12,845 bases of DNA from CAYFJO01 sp964343305 (GCA_964343305.1 CAYFJO010000315.1:1-12845); one strand, 5' to 3'; shown: positions 1 through 7,020, counted from the first letter of the stretch. Numbers and translations: made by a program. The notes: generated by a model from the letters alone, not told the origin.

Positions 1-162
1 CCCAGGTCGGGGAGCCGCCGTTCTGTCGACGACGAACGAGCAAAAGAACTTGCCCCCATCACAGCGCCCCTTGGATTGCAGCTCGGCGATCCGGCGACAT
101 TCGGTAAAGTTTGCGCCACCCGAAATATCGTAACGGACAACATTGATCCTCGTTTGACCCAT
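1..162 (-). CDS. Possible 5' part of a divergent hypothetical gene, cut by window edge
   Basis: Reading leftwards from an ATG at 160-162, the minus strand is open for 54 codons to the window edge. The predicted start is MGQTRINVVRYDISGG, and I recognise no family in it. An AGGA lies upstream but is too far from the ATG to decide the start. The gene would be divergent from the signalling gene at 277, with about 114 bp between them. The evidence is weak because all three plus-strand frames are also open for more than 110 bases here. Plus frame 1 runs open from the edge to a TAG at 166-168, so this could instead be the 3' end of a rightward gene. Confidence 0.28.
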   Translation of the reverse strand, partial: MGQTRINVVRYDISGGANFTECRRIAELQSKGRCDGGKFFCSFVVDRTAAPRPG

Positions 163-180
163 CTCTAGGGCTATCCTACT

Positions 181-203
181 CTTTCAACAGCACAGGTTGA
201 AAG
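181..203. promoter_or_regulatory. 8-bp inverted repeat upstream of the c-di-GMP gene
   Basis: CTTTCAAC (181-188) and GTTGAAAG (196-203) are perfect reverse complements with a 7-nt spacer. A separate 8-nt palindrome, GTCCGGAC, lies at 239-246. Both sit in the leader of the signalling gene starting at 277. This arrangement would suit an operator dyad or a leader hairpin. Repeats this short also occur by chance in a window this size, so the only support is their position between genes. Confidence 0.25.
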
Positions 204-276
204 TGATTCATGCAGCAAAAGCCGGTTTGGCAAAGCACGTCCGGACCGACCTTTTGTCGCCTAGTATAGATATTGT

Positions 277-2583
277 TTGGACTCGATGAACGATTCGCGC
301 ACTCCTAGCGTTCCCACAGAGCCCTATCATGCTTCCGCGAATTCTGACGTGGCAGGGCAGAGCGTCTCCACGCTTGCATCGGTTTTGCAGAGCCTGGATG
401 AAGCACCGCCGCAGGAGCCGGCCGATCAAAAAAAGTCGGAACTTGTCTACGAAAACAAGCTGGTCCAAGTGCGACTAGGCGTCGCCAGCGCGTTGTTTGC
501 CAGCCTGCGAGCCAAACATCCTCCCTCCGCCGCCCATTCACTCCGCGTCGCCTTGGCCTGTTCATCTTGGGCGTTGAACATGAACATCACCGAAGAGGAG
601 CGCGATGAGATCGAAGTCGCCGCCTTACTACATGACATCGGCAAGATTGGCGTCCCCGACTACATCCTCCGCAAGCCCGGAAAGTTGACCGACGAAGAAG
701 CGTCGATCATCGAAGAGCATCGCCAGAGCGGGTTGGAGATTCTGGCCGCTTGCAGTCCGTCGCGCGAGATCCTGGACATTGTCTTCTTCGCCTCGGCCTG
801 GTTTGACGGCAGCCGGCAACGATTCGATCGATGGCGCGATCGCTTGCCATTGGGAGCCCGCATGGTGGCCATCGTCGATGCGTTTGACGCGATGACGACC
901 GACCATGTCTATCGCCGCGCCATGTCACGCGAACGGGCCATGGCCGAATTGTTCGAATGCGCGGGAACCCAGTTTGACCCTGAACTGGTCAAGACATTTT
1001 GCGGTTTGATGAGTACCGATCGCGTCAAATTCAACGCCACGGTGGCCAAGCGATGGCTCCAGGAACTTCATCCCGAAGCATCGAACGCCATCTGGTGCCT
1101 GGGCCGTTTGTCCGAATCCCAGCGAGATGTTTCAGTCGACGGCTTGTTCCAACAGAAGCTGGTCGACAGCATGCACGACGGAGTGATCTTCGTTGACAGC
1201 ACGGTCAAAGTGATAGTTTGGAATCGAGCGGCCGAACGATTGACCGGCATTCCCGCCAGCGGCATTCTCCAAAAGCAGTGGGTTCCCAGTCTCGTTGAAA
1301 TGCGAGACGAAGACGAATCGCAAATCTCGGACGAAGACTGCCCGATCGCCTACTCGATCAAATCCTGTGTTCAAACCATGCGTCGCATGTCGATCTCCGG
1401 CCGCGGCAAACAAGCGATCGCGATCGATGTGCACGTGGTTCCTGTCGTGGCGCGAGACGGTGTGGCTCATGGCGCCACCATCCTGCTGCACGATGCGTCC
1501 TCGCAAATCAACCTCGAAGAACAAGTCCAAACGCTCAACATCAAGGCCACCAGCGATCCGTTGACGGGCATCGCGAATCGTGCCGAGTTCGATCAAACGC
1601 ACGAACGGTTTGTCGAAACTCATCTTGAACAGAACTTGCCTTGCGCGTTGATCATTTGCGACTTGGACTTCTTTAAACGCATTAATGACAACTACGGGCA
1701 TCAAGCGGGCGATGACGCCTTGATCAGCTTCTCGCAAATCCTGAATTCATCGACCCGGACGGGCGACCTGGCTGCCCGCTATGGTGGCGAGGAATTCGTG
1801 CTGCTGTGTGCCGATTGTGACAACGCGACCGCGACCGAGCGAGCCGAACAAATTCGCCAACAGTGGAGCCAAACGCCCCACGAAACGCTCGCCGGACGCA
1901 CCATCACGGCCAGCTTCGGTGTCACGGAACTGCAGGCCGGCGACACACCCGAAACGATGCTGCGTCGTGCCGACCGGGCGTTGCTTCAAGCGAAAGACCT
2001 GGGACGCAACACCGTCGTTCAACTCGGTTCAGGAATCACGGAGAAACCGGCGAGCGAAAAGAAGACGGGATGGTTCTCGTGGTTCAAGTCCACACCGTGC
2101 GAGGAATTGTTGCAACGCACGTTGATTACGCCAGTTCCGCTCAAGGTTGTGGCGGAAAAGTTGCGTGGCTTCGTCGCCGATCATCACGCCGAGATCACCG
2201 CCATCGACGAAGAGCACATCGTCCTCAAGATCGATGGTCAAAACACCGGTATGCTGCGGCGGCAAAACGACCGGCCAGTGCCGTTCCTCTGTGAATTGAA
2301 GTTTGATGAGAAGCAGCAGGAGTCGGCCGACAGCGGCGGCAAGTCTTCGCGGACGTTGGTTTTTGTTTCGATCCGCCCGATCCGCAATCGTGACCGGCGT
2401 CGCCGCAATGTGGTCGAACGCGCCCGGCAGTTGGTGGCCAGTTTAAAATCCTATCTCATGGCCCAGGACTTCGCGGGATCCAACGCCGTCCGTGGCGACG
2501 AGAGCGAAGGCTCCGGCGTTTTTGAAAAGGCAAAAGGATTCCTCAAGCCACTCTTCGGCAACTCCAGCAACGACGACCGATAA
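277..2583 (+). CDS. Degenerate HD-GYP / PAS / GGDEF diguanylate cyclase with an unassigned C-terminal domain
   Basis: This is probably a cytoplasmic enzyme that makes cyclic di-GMP from two GTP. Residues 60-285 follow the HD-GYP family: H87, the H119-D120 pair in HDIGKIGVPD, H148, and IVDAFDAMTTDHVYRRAMS. Where active members carry HHExxDGxGYP, this protein has FASAWFDGSRQRF, so the paired histidines and the GYP are gone and phosphodiesterase activity is doubtful. A PAS domain covers about 292-405. GGDEF spans about 423-586, with DPLTGIANR, an intact GGEEF at 503-507, and an inhibitory RxxD (R494-D497) five residues upstream, so cyclase activity with product feedback is expected. Residues 608-735 form a basic, unassigned domain ending in a YLMAQDF helix. 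There is no signal peptide or membrane segment. The frame begins with TTG at 277; ATG at 286 is an equally good start. Neither has a clear ribosome binding site. Confidence 0.9.
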   Translation: MDSMNDSRTPSVPTEPYHASANSDVAGQSVSTLASVLQSLDEAPPQEPADQKKSELVYENKLVQVRLGVASALFASLRAKHPPSAAHSLRVALACSSWALNMNITEEERDEIEVAALLHDIGKIGVPDYILRKPGKLTDEEASIIEEHRQSGLEILAACSPSREILDIVFFASAWFDGSRQRFDRWRDRLPLGARMVAIVDAFDAMTTDHVYRRAMSRERAMAELFECAGTQFDPELVKTFCGLMSTDRVKFNATVAKRWLQELHPEASNAIWCLGRLSESQRDVSVDGLFQQKLVDSMHDGVIFVDSTVKVIVWNRAAERLTGIPASGILQKQWVPSLVEMRDEDESQISDEDCPIAYSIKSCVQTMRRMSISGRGKQAIAIDVHVVPVVARDGVAHGATILLHDASSQINLEEQVQTLNIKATSDPLTGIANRAEFDQTHERFVETHLEQNLPCALIICDLDFFKRINDNYGHQAGDDALISFSQILNSSTRTGDLAARYGGEEFVLLCADCDNATATERAEQIRQQWSQTPHETLAGRTITASFGVTELQAGDTPETMLRRADRALLQAKDLGRNTVVQLGSGITEKPASEKKTGWFSWFKSTPCEELLQRTLITPVPLKVVAEKLRGFVADHHAEITAIDEEHIVLKIDGQNTGMLRRQNDRPVPFLCELKFDEKQQESADSGGKSSRTLVFVSIRPIRNRDRRRRNVVERARQLVASLKSYLMAQDFAGSNAVRGDESEGSGVFEKAKGFLKPLFGNSSNDDR

Positions 2584-2590
2584 CACGTCT

Positions 2591-2636
2591 GCTTGTCGCC
2601 TTTCGTGGGACAGGCTTCCAGACTCCCGCGACAAGC
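2591..2636 (+). terminator. Hairpin after the c-di-GMP gene, possible terminator
   Basis: GCTTGTCGC (2591-2599) pairs perfectly with GCGACAAGC (2628-2636). Inside it, GGGA (2607-2610) pairs with TCCC (2624-2627), which directly continues the 3' arm, giving 13 paired bases with a 7-nt bulge on the 5' side. It starts 8 nt after the stop codon at 2581-2583. No T-run follows, so it is not a textbook intrinsic terminator. It could end transcription less efficiently or protect the mRNA 3' end. Confidence 0.35.
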
Positions 2637-2668
2637 TTGAAGCTCTTCCCTCGCGATCTGACACCCAA

Positions 2669-2697
2669 TTGCCGCGCGCAATTTCATGCGTTATGCT
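2669..2697 (+). promoter_or_regulatory. Candidate sigma-70-type promoter for sodA
   Basis: TTGCCG (2669-2674) and TATGCT (2692-2697) are separated by exactly 17 bp and each matches the bacterial consensus at 4 of 6 positions. Transcription would begin near 2704 and leave a leader of about 55 nt before the sodA start at 2760. The match is moderate, and planctomycete promoter rules are poorly established. Confidence 0.28.
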
Positions 2698-2759
2698 GCC
2701 CCAACCACAATTGAAAACCCTATTCATTCATTCGTCACATTGCGACAAGAGGAAATAAA

Positions 2760-3383
2760 ATGGCCTACACACTCCCCGAATTGCCCTACGCTCACGATGC
2801 CTTGGAGCCGCACATCGACGCGCGAACGATGGAGATCCATCACGGCAAACACCACCAGGCTTACGTCAACAACGTCAACGCCGCGTTGGAAGGCGTCGAG
2901 GCGCCGGCCTGCGTCAACGAGTTGATCAGCGATCTGTCGAAGGTTCCCGATGACAAACGCGGCGCGGTCCGCAACAACGGCGGCGGACACGCGAATCACT
3001 CTCTCTTTTGGACCGTCATGGGCCCCGGCGCCGGTGGGCAGCCAAGCAGCGATCTAGCCGCCGCCATCGACGCCGAACTGAACGGCTTCGACGCGTTCAA
3101 AGAGTCCTTCAGCAAAGCGGCCGCGACTCGATTCGGCAGCGGCTGGGCATGGCTGTACGTCAACGACGGCAAGCTGGCTGTCGGCTCGACAGCCAATCAA
3201 GACAGCCCGCTGATGGGCGAAGAGATCGCGGGAATCGGCGGCGTTCCGATCTTGGGACTCGACGTCTGGGAGCACGCCTACTATCTCAACTATCAAAACC
3301 GCCGTCCGGATTACATTGCGGCATTCTTCAACGTTATCAATTGGGACACCGTTGCCGAACGGTACGCCAAGGCAAAAGGCTAA
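2760..3383 (+). CDS. sodA: Superoxide dismutase, manganese type
   Basis: The enzyme converts superoxide to hydrogen peroxide and oxygen, normally in the cytoplasm. At 207 residues it has the usual length and matches the family end to end, from the N-terminal YTLPELPYAHDALEPHID to NRRPDYIAAFFNVINW. The four metal ligands are H27 (EIHHGKHH), H80 (GGHANHSLFW), D168 and H172 (DVWEHAYY). The motifs GGHANH and STANQDSPL resemble MnSOD rather than FeSOD, so manganese is the likely metal; cambialistic use cannot be excluded. The start is fixed by a good ribosome binding site, AGAGGA at 2748-2753, six bases before ATG, which is one of the clearest in the window. No signal peptide is present. The gene stands alone between the c-di-GMP gene (176 bp upstream) and a convergent enolase-superfamily gene (82 bp downstream). 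Confidence 0.97.
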   Translation: MAYTLPELPYAHDALEPHIDARTMEIHHGKHHQAYVNNVNAALEGVEAPACVNELISDLSKVPDDKRGAVRNNGGGHANHSLFWTVMGPGAGGQPSSDLAAAIDAELNGFDAFKESFSKAAATRFGSGWAWLYVNDGKLAVGSTANQDSPLMGEEIAGIGGVPILGLDVWEHAYYLNYQNRRPDYIAAFFNVINWDTVAERYAKAKG

Positions 3384-3465
3384 GCATCCCATTGCACCAC
3401 ATTTAACGCGAGTCTATCGAGCGATTCAGAGGTTGACGGATGAGGCGATTGATGGACTCTGCGAA

Positions 3466-4926
3466 TCAAGCTTCGTCCAGTCCCAGCGACGCGAATTCCC
3501 ACTCGTCTGACGATTGCATTGAATCCATGTCGGGCTGGACGTCGAAGCCAAAACCGACACATTGAAGTGATCCCGTACGGAATCGCCCATCCGTTAAGTT
3601 TGGCGCGACAATGCCACTTCGCTGTGTGTAAAAATCGCCATGCTTGTCCAGCGCCACTGATTGTTGCGGCTTGGGGAGATACGACAAGCCGGGGTGATAG
3701 TGGTGTCCATTGCGTTCCACATGCGTCAGCCCAATCGTGGTGGTCAGGCATAAATCCGATTGAACGGGGACAATGCCCACGGTACACAAATCTTCGCCGG
3801 TCATCAGGTATTCGTTTCGCTGCCCGCGATCGTTGTGCAACCACGTCAAACAGGCGTTCAACAGACTTTTGATCGGCCCTTTGCAACTCTTGCTGCTCAC
3901 GCCGCGATAGCCGACTTCAATCGCCTGCGAATAGGAGTCCAGCGTGCCGTCCGATTCGTCAATGATCACGGCTTTTTGCGCGGCCAGTTCCCGGATTCCG
4001 CCGGTGTGTTCCGTAGACAGAGCAATGCTGCGCTCCAGCGGCTGTTCGATGCAAATCGTGTTGGCCCACATCGTTTGCAACTCCGCGGTGGATCGAATCG
4101 ACTCGATCAAGGTTTGAAAATCGTTGGCCGACTTATATTGCTCGTTGCCGTCCAGCGTCACTTTGTAATCGCCGCCGTGCTGGCGTTCGACGAGTTTCGC
4201 GATTTGACGCAATCGCTCCATGTCATGATCCAATTGATTGGAAACTTTGATTTTGAAATACCGCAAACCAGTCTGTTGAATGTACTCTTCCAGCGCTTGT
4301 GGGAAGCCGTCGTTCAATCGTTCGCCATCAGGGATGTCGGCGGCGGTCAACGGATCACCCAGGCCGACCGTATGCCGAACGAAGACATGATCCGTCGGAC
4401 TCGCCGGCAGACACTCGGCGAGATCGATGCCGGCCAGCGTTGTGTGAATGTCTTCCGGAACGATGCCAAACAGGTTGGCCCGCACGGCGTTGAAGAAACT
4501 TACGCCCCTTGCCCGGCACATTGCGTCCAGCAAGGCTCGCTCGACCATGCTCACGCCAAAGCTGGCCAGCAGCGGCGTCAATTGCGCCTCGGCGGTACGG
4601 CTGTGCACGCGCTCGTAGGCAATCATGAACGCGGGAAAGAAATCGGTTTCCGACAGCAATTCTTCGGCGAATGTTTTCTCCGCCAGTTTGATCACGGCCA
4701 GCATATCGTCGATCTGTTGGGAAAACGACTTGCCCGGCGACTTGTCAAACCAGCTTGGCGGCAGGCAATCGCCGCTGTAACCGTCGACAATCTGGCCGCC
4801 GGATTCGATCGAAACTTGCATCGTTGCTTGCGGGCACTTGGTCAAACACGCTTTGCCGTAGCGAAAGGGAATCCGCGTCGTGGAATTCAGCAATCCGAGC
4901 CGCGTTTGCTTCAACGAGATCTTCAT
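3466..4926 (-). CDS. Enolase-superfamily enzyme (mandelate racemase/muconate lactonizing-like), unusually long
   Basis: Enzymes of this superfamily abstract a proton alpha to a carboxylate using a magnesium-bound TIM barrel. The catalytic set can be traced in order: K225-x-K227 (FKIKVS), metal ligands D259 (LDGNEQY), E294 (CIEQP) and D323 (IIDES), and K346 (SSKSCKG). This KxK-D-E-D-K layout is that of the muconate cycloisomerase / o-succinylbenzoate synthase / dipeptide epimerase subgroup, not of mandelate racemase itself. Members usually have about 330-400 residues; this one has 486. The KxK lies about 60 residues later than usual, and a long tail follows the barrel. The substrate cannot be read from the sequence. 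The ATG lies 13 nt after the stop of the zinc-ribbon gene upstream, with no clear ribosome binding site, so co-transcription and perhaps re-initiation are likely. It converges on sodA. Confidence 0.82.
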   Translation of the reverse strand: MKISLKQTRLGLLNSTTRIPFRYGKACLTKCPQATMQVSIESGGQIVDGYSGDCLPPSWFDKSPGKSFSQQIDDMLAVIKLAEKTFAEELLSETDFFPAFMIAYERVHSRTAEAQLTPLLASFGVSMVERALLDAMCRARGVSFFNAVRANLFGIVPEDIHTTLAGIDLAECLPASPTDHVFVRHTVGLGDPLTAADIPDGERLNDGFPQALEEYIQQTGLRYFKIKVSNQLDHDMERLRQIAKLVERQHGGDYKVTLDGNEQYKSANDFQTLIESIRSTAELQTMWANTICIEQPLERSIALSTEHTGGIRELAAQKAVIIDESDGTLDSYSQAIEVGYRGVSSKSCKGPIKSLLNACLTWLHNDRGQRNEYLMTGEDLCTVGIVPVQSDLCLTTTIGLTHVERNGHHYHPGLSYLPKPQQSVALDKHGDFYTQRSGIVAPNLTDGRFRTGSLQCVGFGFDVQPDMDSMQSSDEWEFASLGLDEA

Positions 4927-4939
4927 GATGGTGTTGTCG

Positions 4940-5956
4940 TCAGAAGGGGCTTGTCGTGGAAGTCCTGCTGCGGAGCGCCCAATTACGTGTTGCTCCAGTC
5001 ATAGTGGCCAGTTTCCAGCCGTCGTTTTCCTTTACCATGCGAAGAGTCCTGGTTTGACCCGAGGGCGGATGCTTGACTACCACCGTGGCAATATCTCCGT
5101 TTATCTCTTCGGAAACAATGTCCATCGCGTAGTCGATACTTGCGAATCGCTCGGGGTTCCGCGAGACACCATGCTTCATGAACTCAATGAATTGGTCGCG
5201 GCCCGACTTTCCAGCCATTTTGAGTTCTCTAATGATTGGCGACCCAGAGTTGAAAAAGGAGGTCATTGTCGATTGGTAATTACTAGCGAGTCCGTCCCAT
5301 ACTGAGCCAAACTGCTGGGCTTTCAAATTGTTGAAAAAACGCTTGAGCGCGCCACTGGGTGAGTTGTCGATCATGTTGCTCGTTACGAAAACAATGACCA
5401 CCTCCAAGGCGATTCCAACAAGGATTGCCGCAATCACGATCACCAGTGCTTTCGATCGTTTCTTGCGGCGGCGCGGTCGCCCCGCTGCCGGCTGTCCAAA
5501 CGATGGCATGGACGGTTGTCCAATTGACATGGGAAAATCTGAGTGCACGTTGCCCATTTGCTCCATCGCGGCCGCATCACCCAGCGGGTCGCCACCAAAC
5601 AGCGGGTTGCTGGTGCCCATCGGCGCTGGCTGGCCCGGCATCTGCATCGGTGCGGGTTGCTGCGGATATGGCTGTTGGTAAATCGGCTGTTGAGATTGTT
5701 GCGGCATCGGCTGCTGAAAGGCCATGGGTTGCGTTGGCGCTTGGGGCATCGGTTGCTGTGGAAACTGAGGCGCAGGTTGTGCTGGAGCTTGCTGCGTGGG
5801 TGCTTGTTGCATAGGAGCGGGTTGCGGGGCCGGCTGCACGGGCGCACCGGGAACGACAATCGGAGTCTTGCAGTGAGGACATGCGACTCGTTTTCCAGCA
5901 TGTTCCGGTTTGCCACCGATGGCTTTTTGACAGTTGGGACAATTGAACTGCAACAT
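4940..5956 (-). CDS. Zinc-ribbon, Pro/Gln-linker, single-pass membrane protein
   Basis: A membrane protein of unknown role. Residues 6-29 form a zinc ribbon, CPNC-x16-CPHC. Residues 37-114 are a Pro/Gln/Ala/Met-rich linker. A basic patch (PRRRKKR, near 161-167) precedes a hydrophobic membrane segment at about 170-192. Residues 197-338 form a small alpha+beta domain (GALKRFFNNLKAQQFGSVWD ... DGWKLATM) resembling NTF2-like/DUF4878 folds. By the positive-inside rule the ribbon is cytoplasmic and the C-terminal domain is outside the membrane. I chose the ATG at 5956 because the zinc ribbon starts directly after it and GGGG lies just upstream. The frame extends to 6043, but that extension has no domain character. 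The linker makes database hits through this region unreliable. The enolase-superfamily gene follows after 13 nt. Confidence 0.8.
   Translation of the reverse strand: MLQFNCPNCQKAIGGKPEHAGKRVACPHCKTPIVVPGAPVQPAPQPAPMQQAPTQQAPAQPAPQFPQQPMPQAPTQPMAFQQPMPQQSQQPIYQQPYPQQPAPMQMPGQPAPMGTSNPLFGGDPLGDAAAMEQMGNVHSDFPMSIGQPSMPSFGQPAAGRPRRRKKRSKALVIVIAAILVGIALEVVIVFVTSNMIDNSPSGALKRFFNNLKAQQFGSVWDGLASNYQSTMTSFFNSGSPIIRELKMAGKSGRDQFIEFMKHGVSRNPERFASIDYAMDIVSEEINGDIATVVVKHPPSGQTRTLRMVKENDGWKLATMTGATRNWALRSRTSTTSPF
5615..5848 (-). repeat. Low-complexity Pro/Gln-coding tract
   Basis: This stretch encodes the linker of the zinc-ribbon protein: irregular repeats of short units such as QQAP, QPAPQ, QQPMPQ and QQPYPQQP over about 78 residues. 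At DNA level it is a run of CAR and CCN codons without an exact repeat period. It reads as a flexible spacer between the ribbon and the membrane segment, and such tracts can vary in length between strains through slippage. Confidence 0.7.
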
Positions 5957-6059
5957 GGCAAACCCCGATTGGTTGAAGGTTGGCGACCGCATGTTGTTTA
6001 CGGTAGCAGGAGCGCGACAATTGGGAAAGCGTTTCCGACACAAAATCCAGACTTCGCTG

Positions 6060-6093
6060 AGACTTCCGAAGTTTTCTTAAACTTCGGAAGTCT
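6060..6093 (-). terminator. 15-bp perfect inverted repeat with 4-nt loop between two minus-strand genes
   Basis: AGACTTCCGAAGTTT (6060-6074) and AAACTTCGGAAGTCT (6079-6093) are perfect complements around the loop TCTT. The hairpin lies 13 nt downstream of the peptidase gene stop (6107) and about 100 nt upstream of the zinc-ribbon gene start (5956). In minus-strand RNA it forms a very stable stem-loop, but no U-run follows it. It may be a terminator or mRNA-end structure for the peptidase gene, or a binding site in front of the zinc-ribbon gene. The arm is also partly repeated as AGACTTCGCTGAGACTTCC just to its left. Confidence 0.55.
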
Positions 6094-6106
6094 GAATGCG
6101 AAAGCG

Positions 6107-6898
6107 CTACTCCTTGACCATCGACTTGAGATGCTGGATCAACGTCCGCTCGGTCGACGTCTCCAACTGCGTAAGTGATTGAGAGATCGGTGGACCGCCT
6201 CCCGTGGCTTTTAACTTTTCGACGTATTGCTGCAACAGTTCATGCCGCTCGACCGTCGACTCCAAGAGCAAGTGCGCCCACAACCAAGATTCCGCATATT
6301 CCATTTGCGTCATTTCCGTTGCATCGGTTAATTCTTCCATCCGCTGAAGATCGGGAGTCCATTGGTCCTTGTCATATTTCATCATCAGCAATTCCGCATG
6401 CTGCCGATTGACACCTCGCATGCCGCGCGGCACTTCGAAGTATTCAGCCAATCCCTCGTCGAGCCACAGCGGCAAGTTTGGCACGACCGAGTGAAGGTAA
6501 CCGTGGGCCACTTCGTGACGCAGGTCTTCCGCGACTCGCTCGCCCCAAAATGCGTGCACGGCGAGCGTTGTGTCGGTCTTCACGAAGAACGCCCGCCGGT
6601 CCGCGAACTCAGGATAGTGCGTCTGCGTGAATTCGATGTATTCGTTCGATGACTCGAACAAGTAGATATGAATTGGCTCGTCCGACATCGGCGATCTAAG
6701 TTTGGCCGCCAGATCACCCCGCAAGGCGACCAGCTCATTGATCAAACGATGACGGCGCGGCAGGTCGAAATCGGAGAAGATGACGAGTTGGTCACGGGTG
6801 ACGCTGTTCGAAGCGGGAAGCGCGGGACCACGGCTGCGAAACAAACATCCGGGCAAGATTGCGAGAAAGAGAATTGCTATCGAGTGCTGCCGATCCAT
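6107..6898 (-). CDS. Lipoprotein zinc metallopeptidase, DUF1570-like (gluzincin type)
   Basis: A probable extracytoplasmic lipid-anchored protease. The N-terminus is a short hydrophobic signal (HSIAILFLAILPGC) with a lipobox-like LPGC, so C18 would be lipidated. Zinc-site residues are H128-E-V-A-H132 followed by PLWLDEGLAEYFE, in which E148 is the probable third ligand. HExxH followed by WLxEGLAEYFE is characteristic of gluzincin-fold families such as DUF1570. The remainder is helical, as usual for these proteins, and 263 residues is a complete length. The start at 6898 is supported by GAGG (6905-6908) six bases upstream. Peptide targets are unknown. The gene lies 81 bp after the amidohydrolase gene on the same strand, and a strong inverted repeat follows its stop. 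Confidence 0.8.
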   Translation of the reverse strand: MDRQHSIAILFLAILPGCLFRSRGPALPASNSVTRDQLVIFSDFDLPRRHRLINELVALRGDLAAKLRSPMSDEPIHIYLFESSNEYIEFTQTHYPEFADRRAFFVKTDTTLAVHAFWGERVAEDLRHEVAHGYLHSVVPNLPLWLDEGLAEYFEVPRGMRGVNRQHAELLMMKYDKDQWTPDLQRMEELTDATEMTQMEYAESWLWAHLLLESTVERHELLQQYVEKLKATGGGPPISQSLTQLETSTERTLIQHLKSMVKE

Positions 6899-6951
6899 CC
6901 CTGACCTCGGCCAATGACTTTTTTGTTACAAGCCGGGAATTCTAGCAGAAA

Positions 6952-6983
6952 GTGAAAGCGGCTCGAATGCCAGCTTTATTCAC
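6952..6983 (-). terminator. Small bulged hairpin at the amidohydrolase stop, possible terminator
   Basis: On the plus strand GTG-AAAGC-GGC pairs with GCC-GCTTT-CAC (6952-6962 with 6968-6983) around the loop TCGAAT, with small bulges on the 3' side. In minus-strand RNA the hairpin begins at the stop codon of the amidohydrolase gene and is followed by TTTCT. It is a plausible weak intrinsic terminator. It competes for sequence with the 13-bp repeat at 6961-7020. Confidence 0.33.
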
Positions 6984-7020
6984 TTAATCTCCCCAAAAAG
7001 CAGCTTCCTGGCATTCGAGC
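6961..7020. repeat. 13-bp perfect inverted repeat spanning the amidohydrolase stop codon
   Basis: GCTCGAATGCCAG (6961-6973) is the exact reverse complement of CTGGCATTCGAGC (7008-7020), 34 bp apart. One arm lies inside the final codons of the amidohydrolase (the SNAR region) and the other just past its stop at 6980-6982. The outer arm also belongs to a smaller hairpin on its own (6952-6983). In minus-strand mRNA the two structures exclude each other. This could be a 3'-end or transcription-ending structure, or a small inverted duplication. Confidence 0.6.

Noticed and set aside
181..276. Possible cyclic-di-GMP-I (GEMM) riboswitch before the cyclase gene
   Set aside because: Fragments such as CACAGG and GGCAAAGC recall the motif, but I cannot place the GNRA-capped stem, the GGGACGCAAAGC core or the second stem with its receptor. 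The resemblance is too partial to call.
1132..1737. Minus-strand open frame of 201 codons
   Set aside because: It is antisense to the PAS/GGDEF coding region and has no domain character of its own.
3384..3465. Possible bidirectional terminator between sodA and the convergent enolase-superfamily gene
   Set aside because: Only a weak 5-bp GAGTC/GACTC pairing with a long loop is visible and there is no T-run.
3760..5004. Long open frame of 414 codons on the plus strand
   Set aside because: It lies antisense to the enolase-superfamily gene, whose catalytic residues are clear. The translation has no recognisable domain and reads as a mirror of GC-biased codons.
5957..6043. 29-residue N-terminal extension of the zinc-ribbon protein
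   Set aside because: The family begins at the zinc ribbon. The extension lacks domain features, and a GGGG sits just before the internal ATG at 5956.
5543..6178. Plus-strand open frame of 211 codons rich in Leu, Arg and His
   Set aside because: It is the antisense image of the Pro/Gln-coding tract of the zinc-ribbon gene, with no family match.
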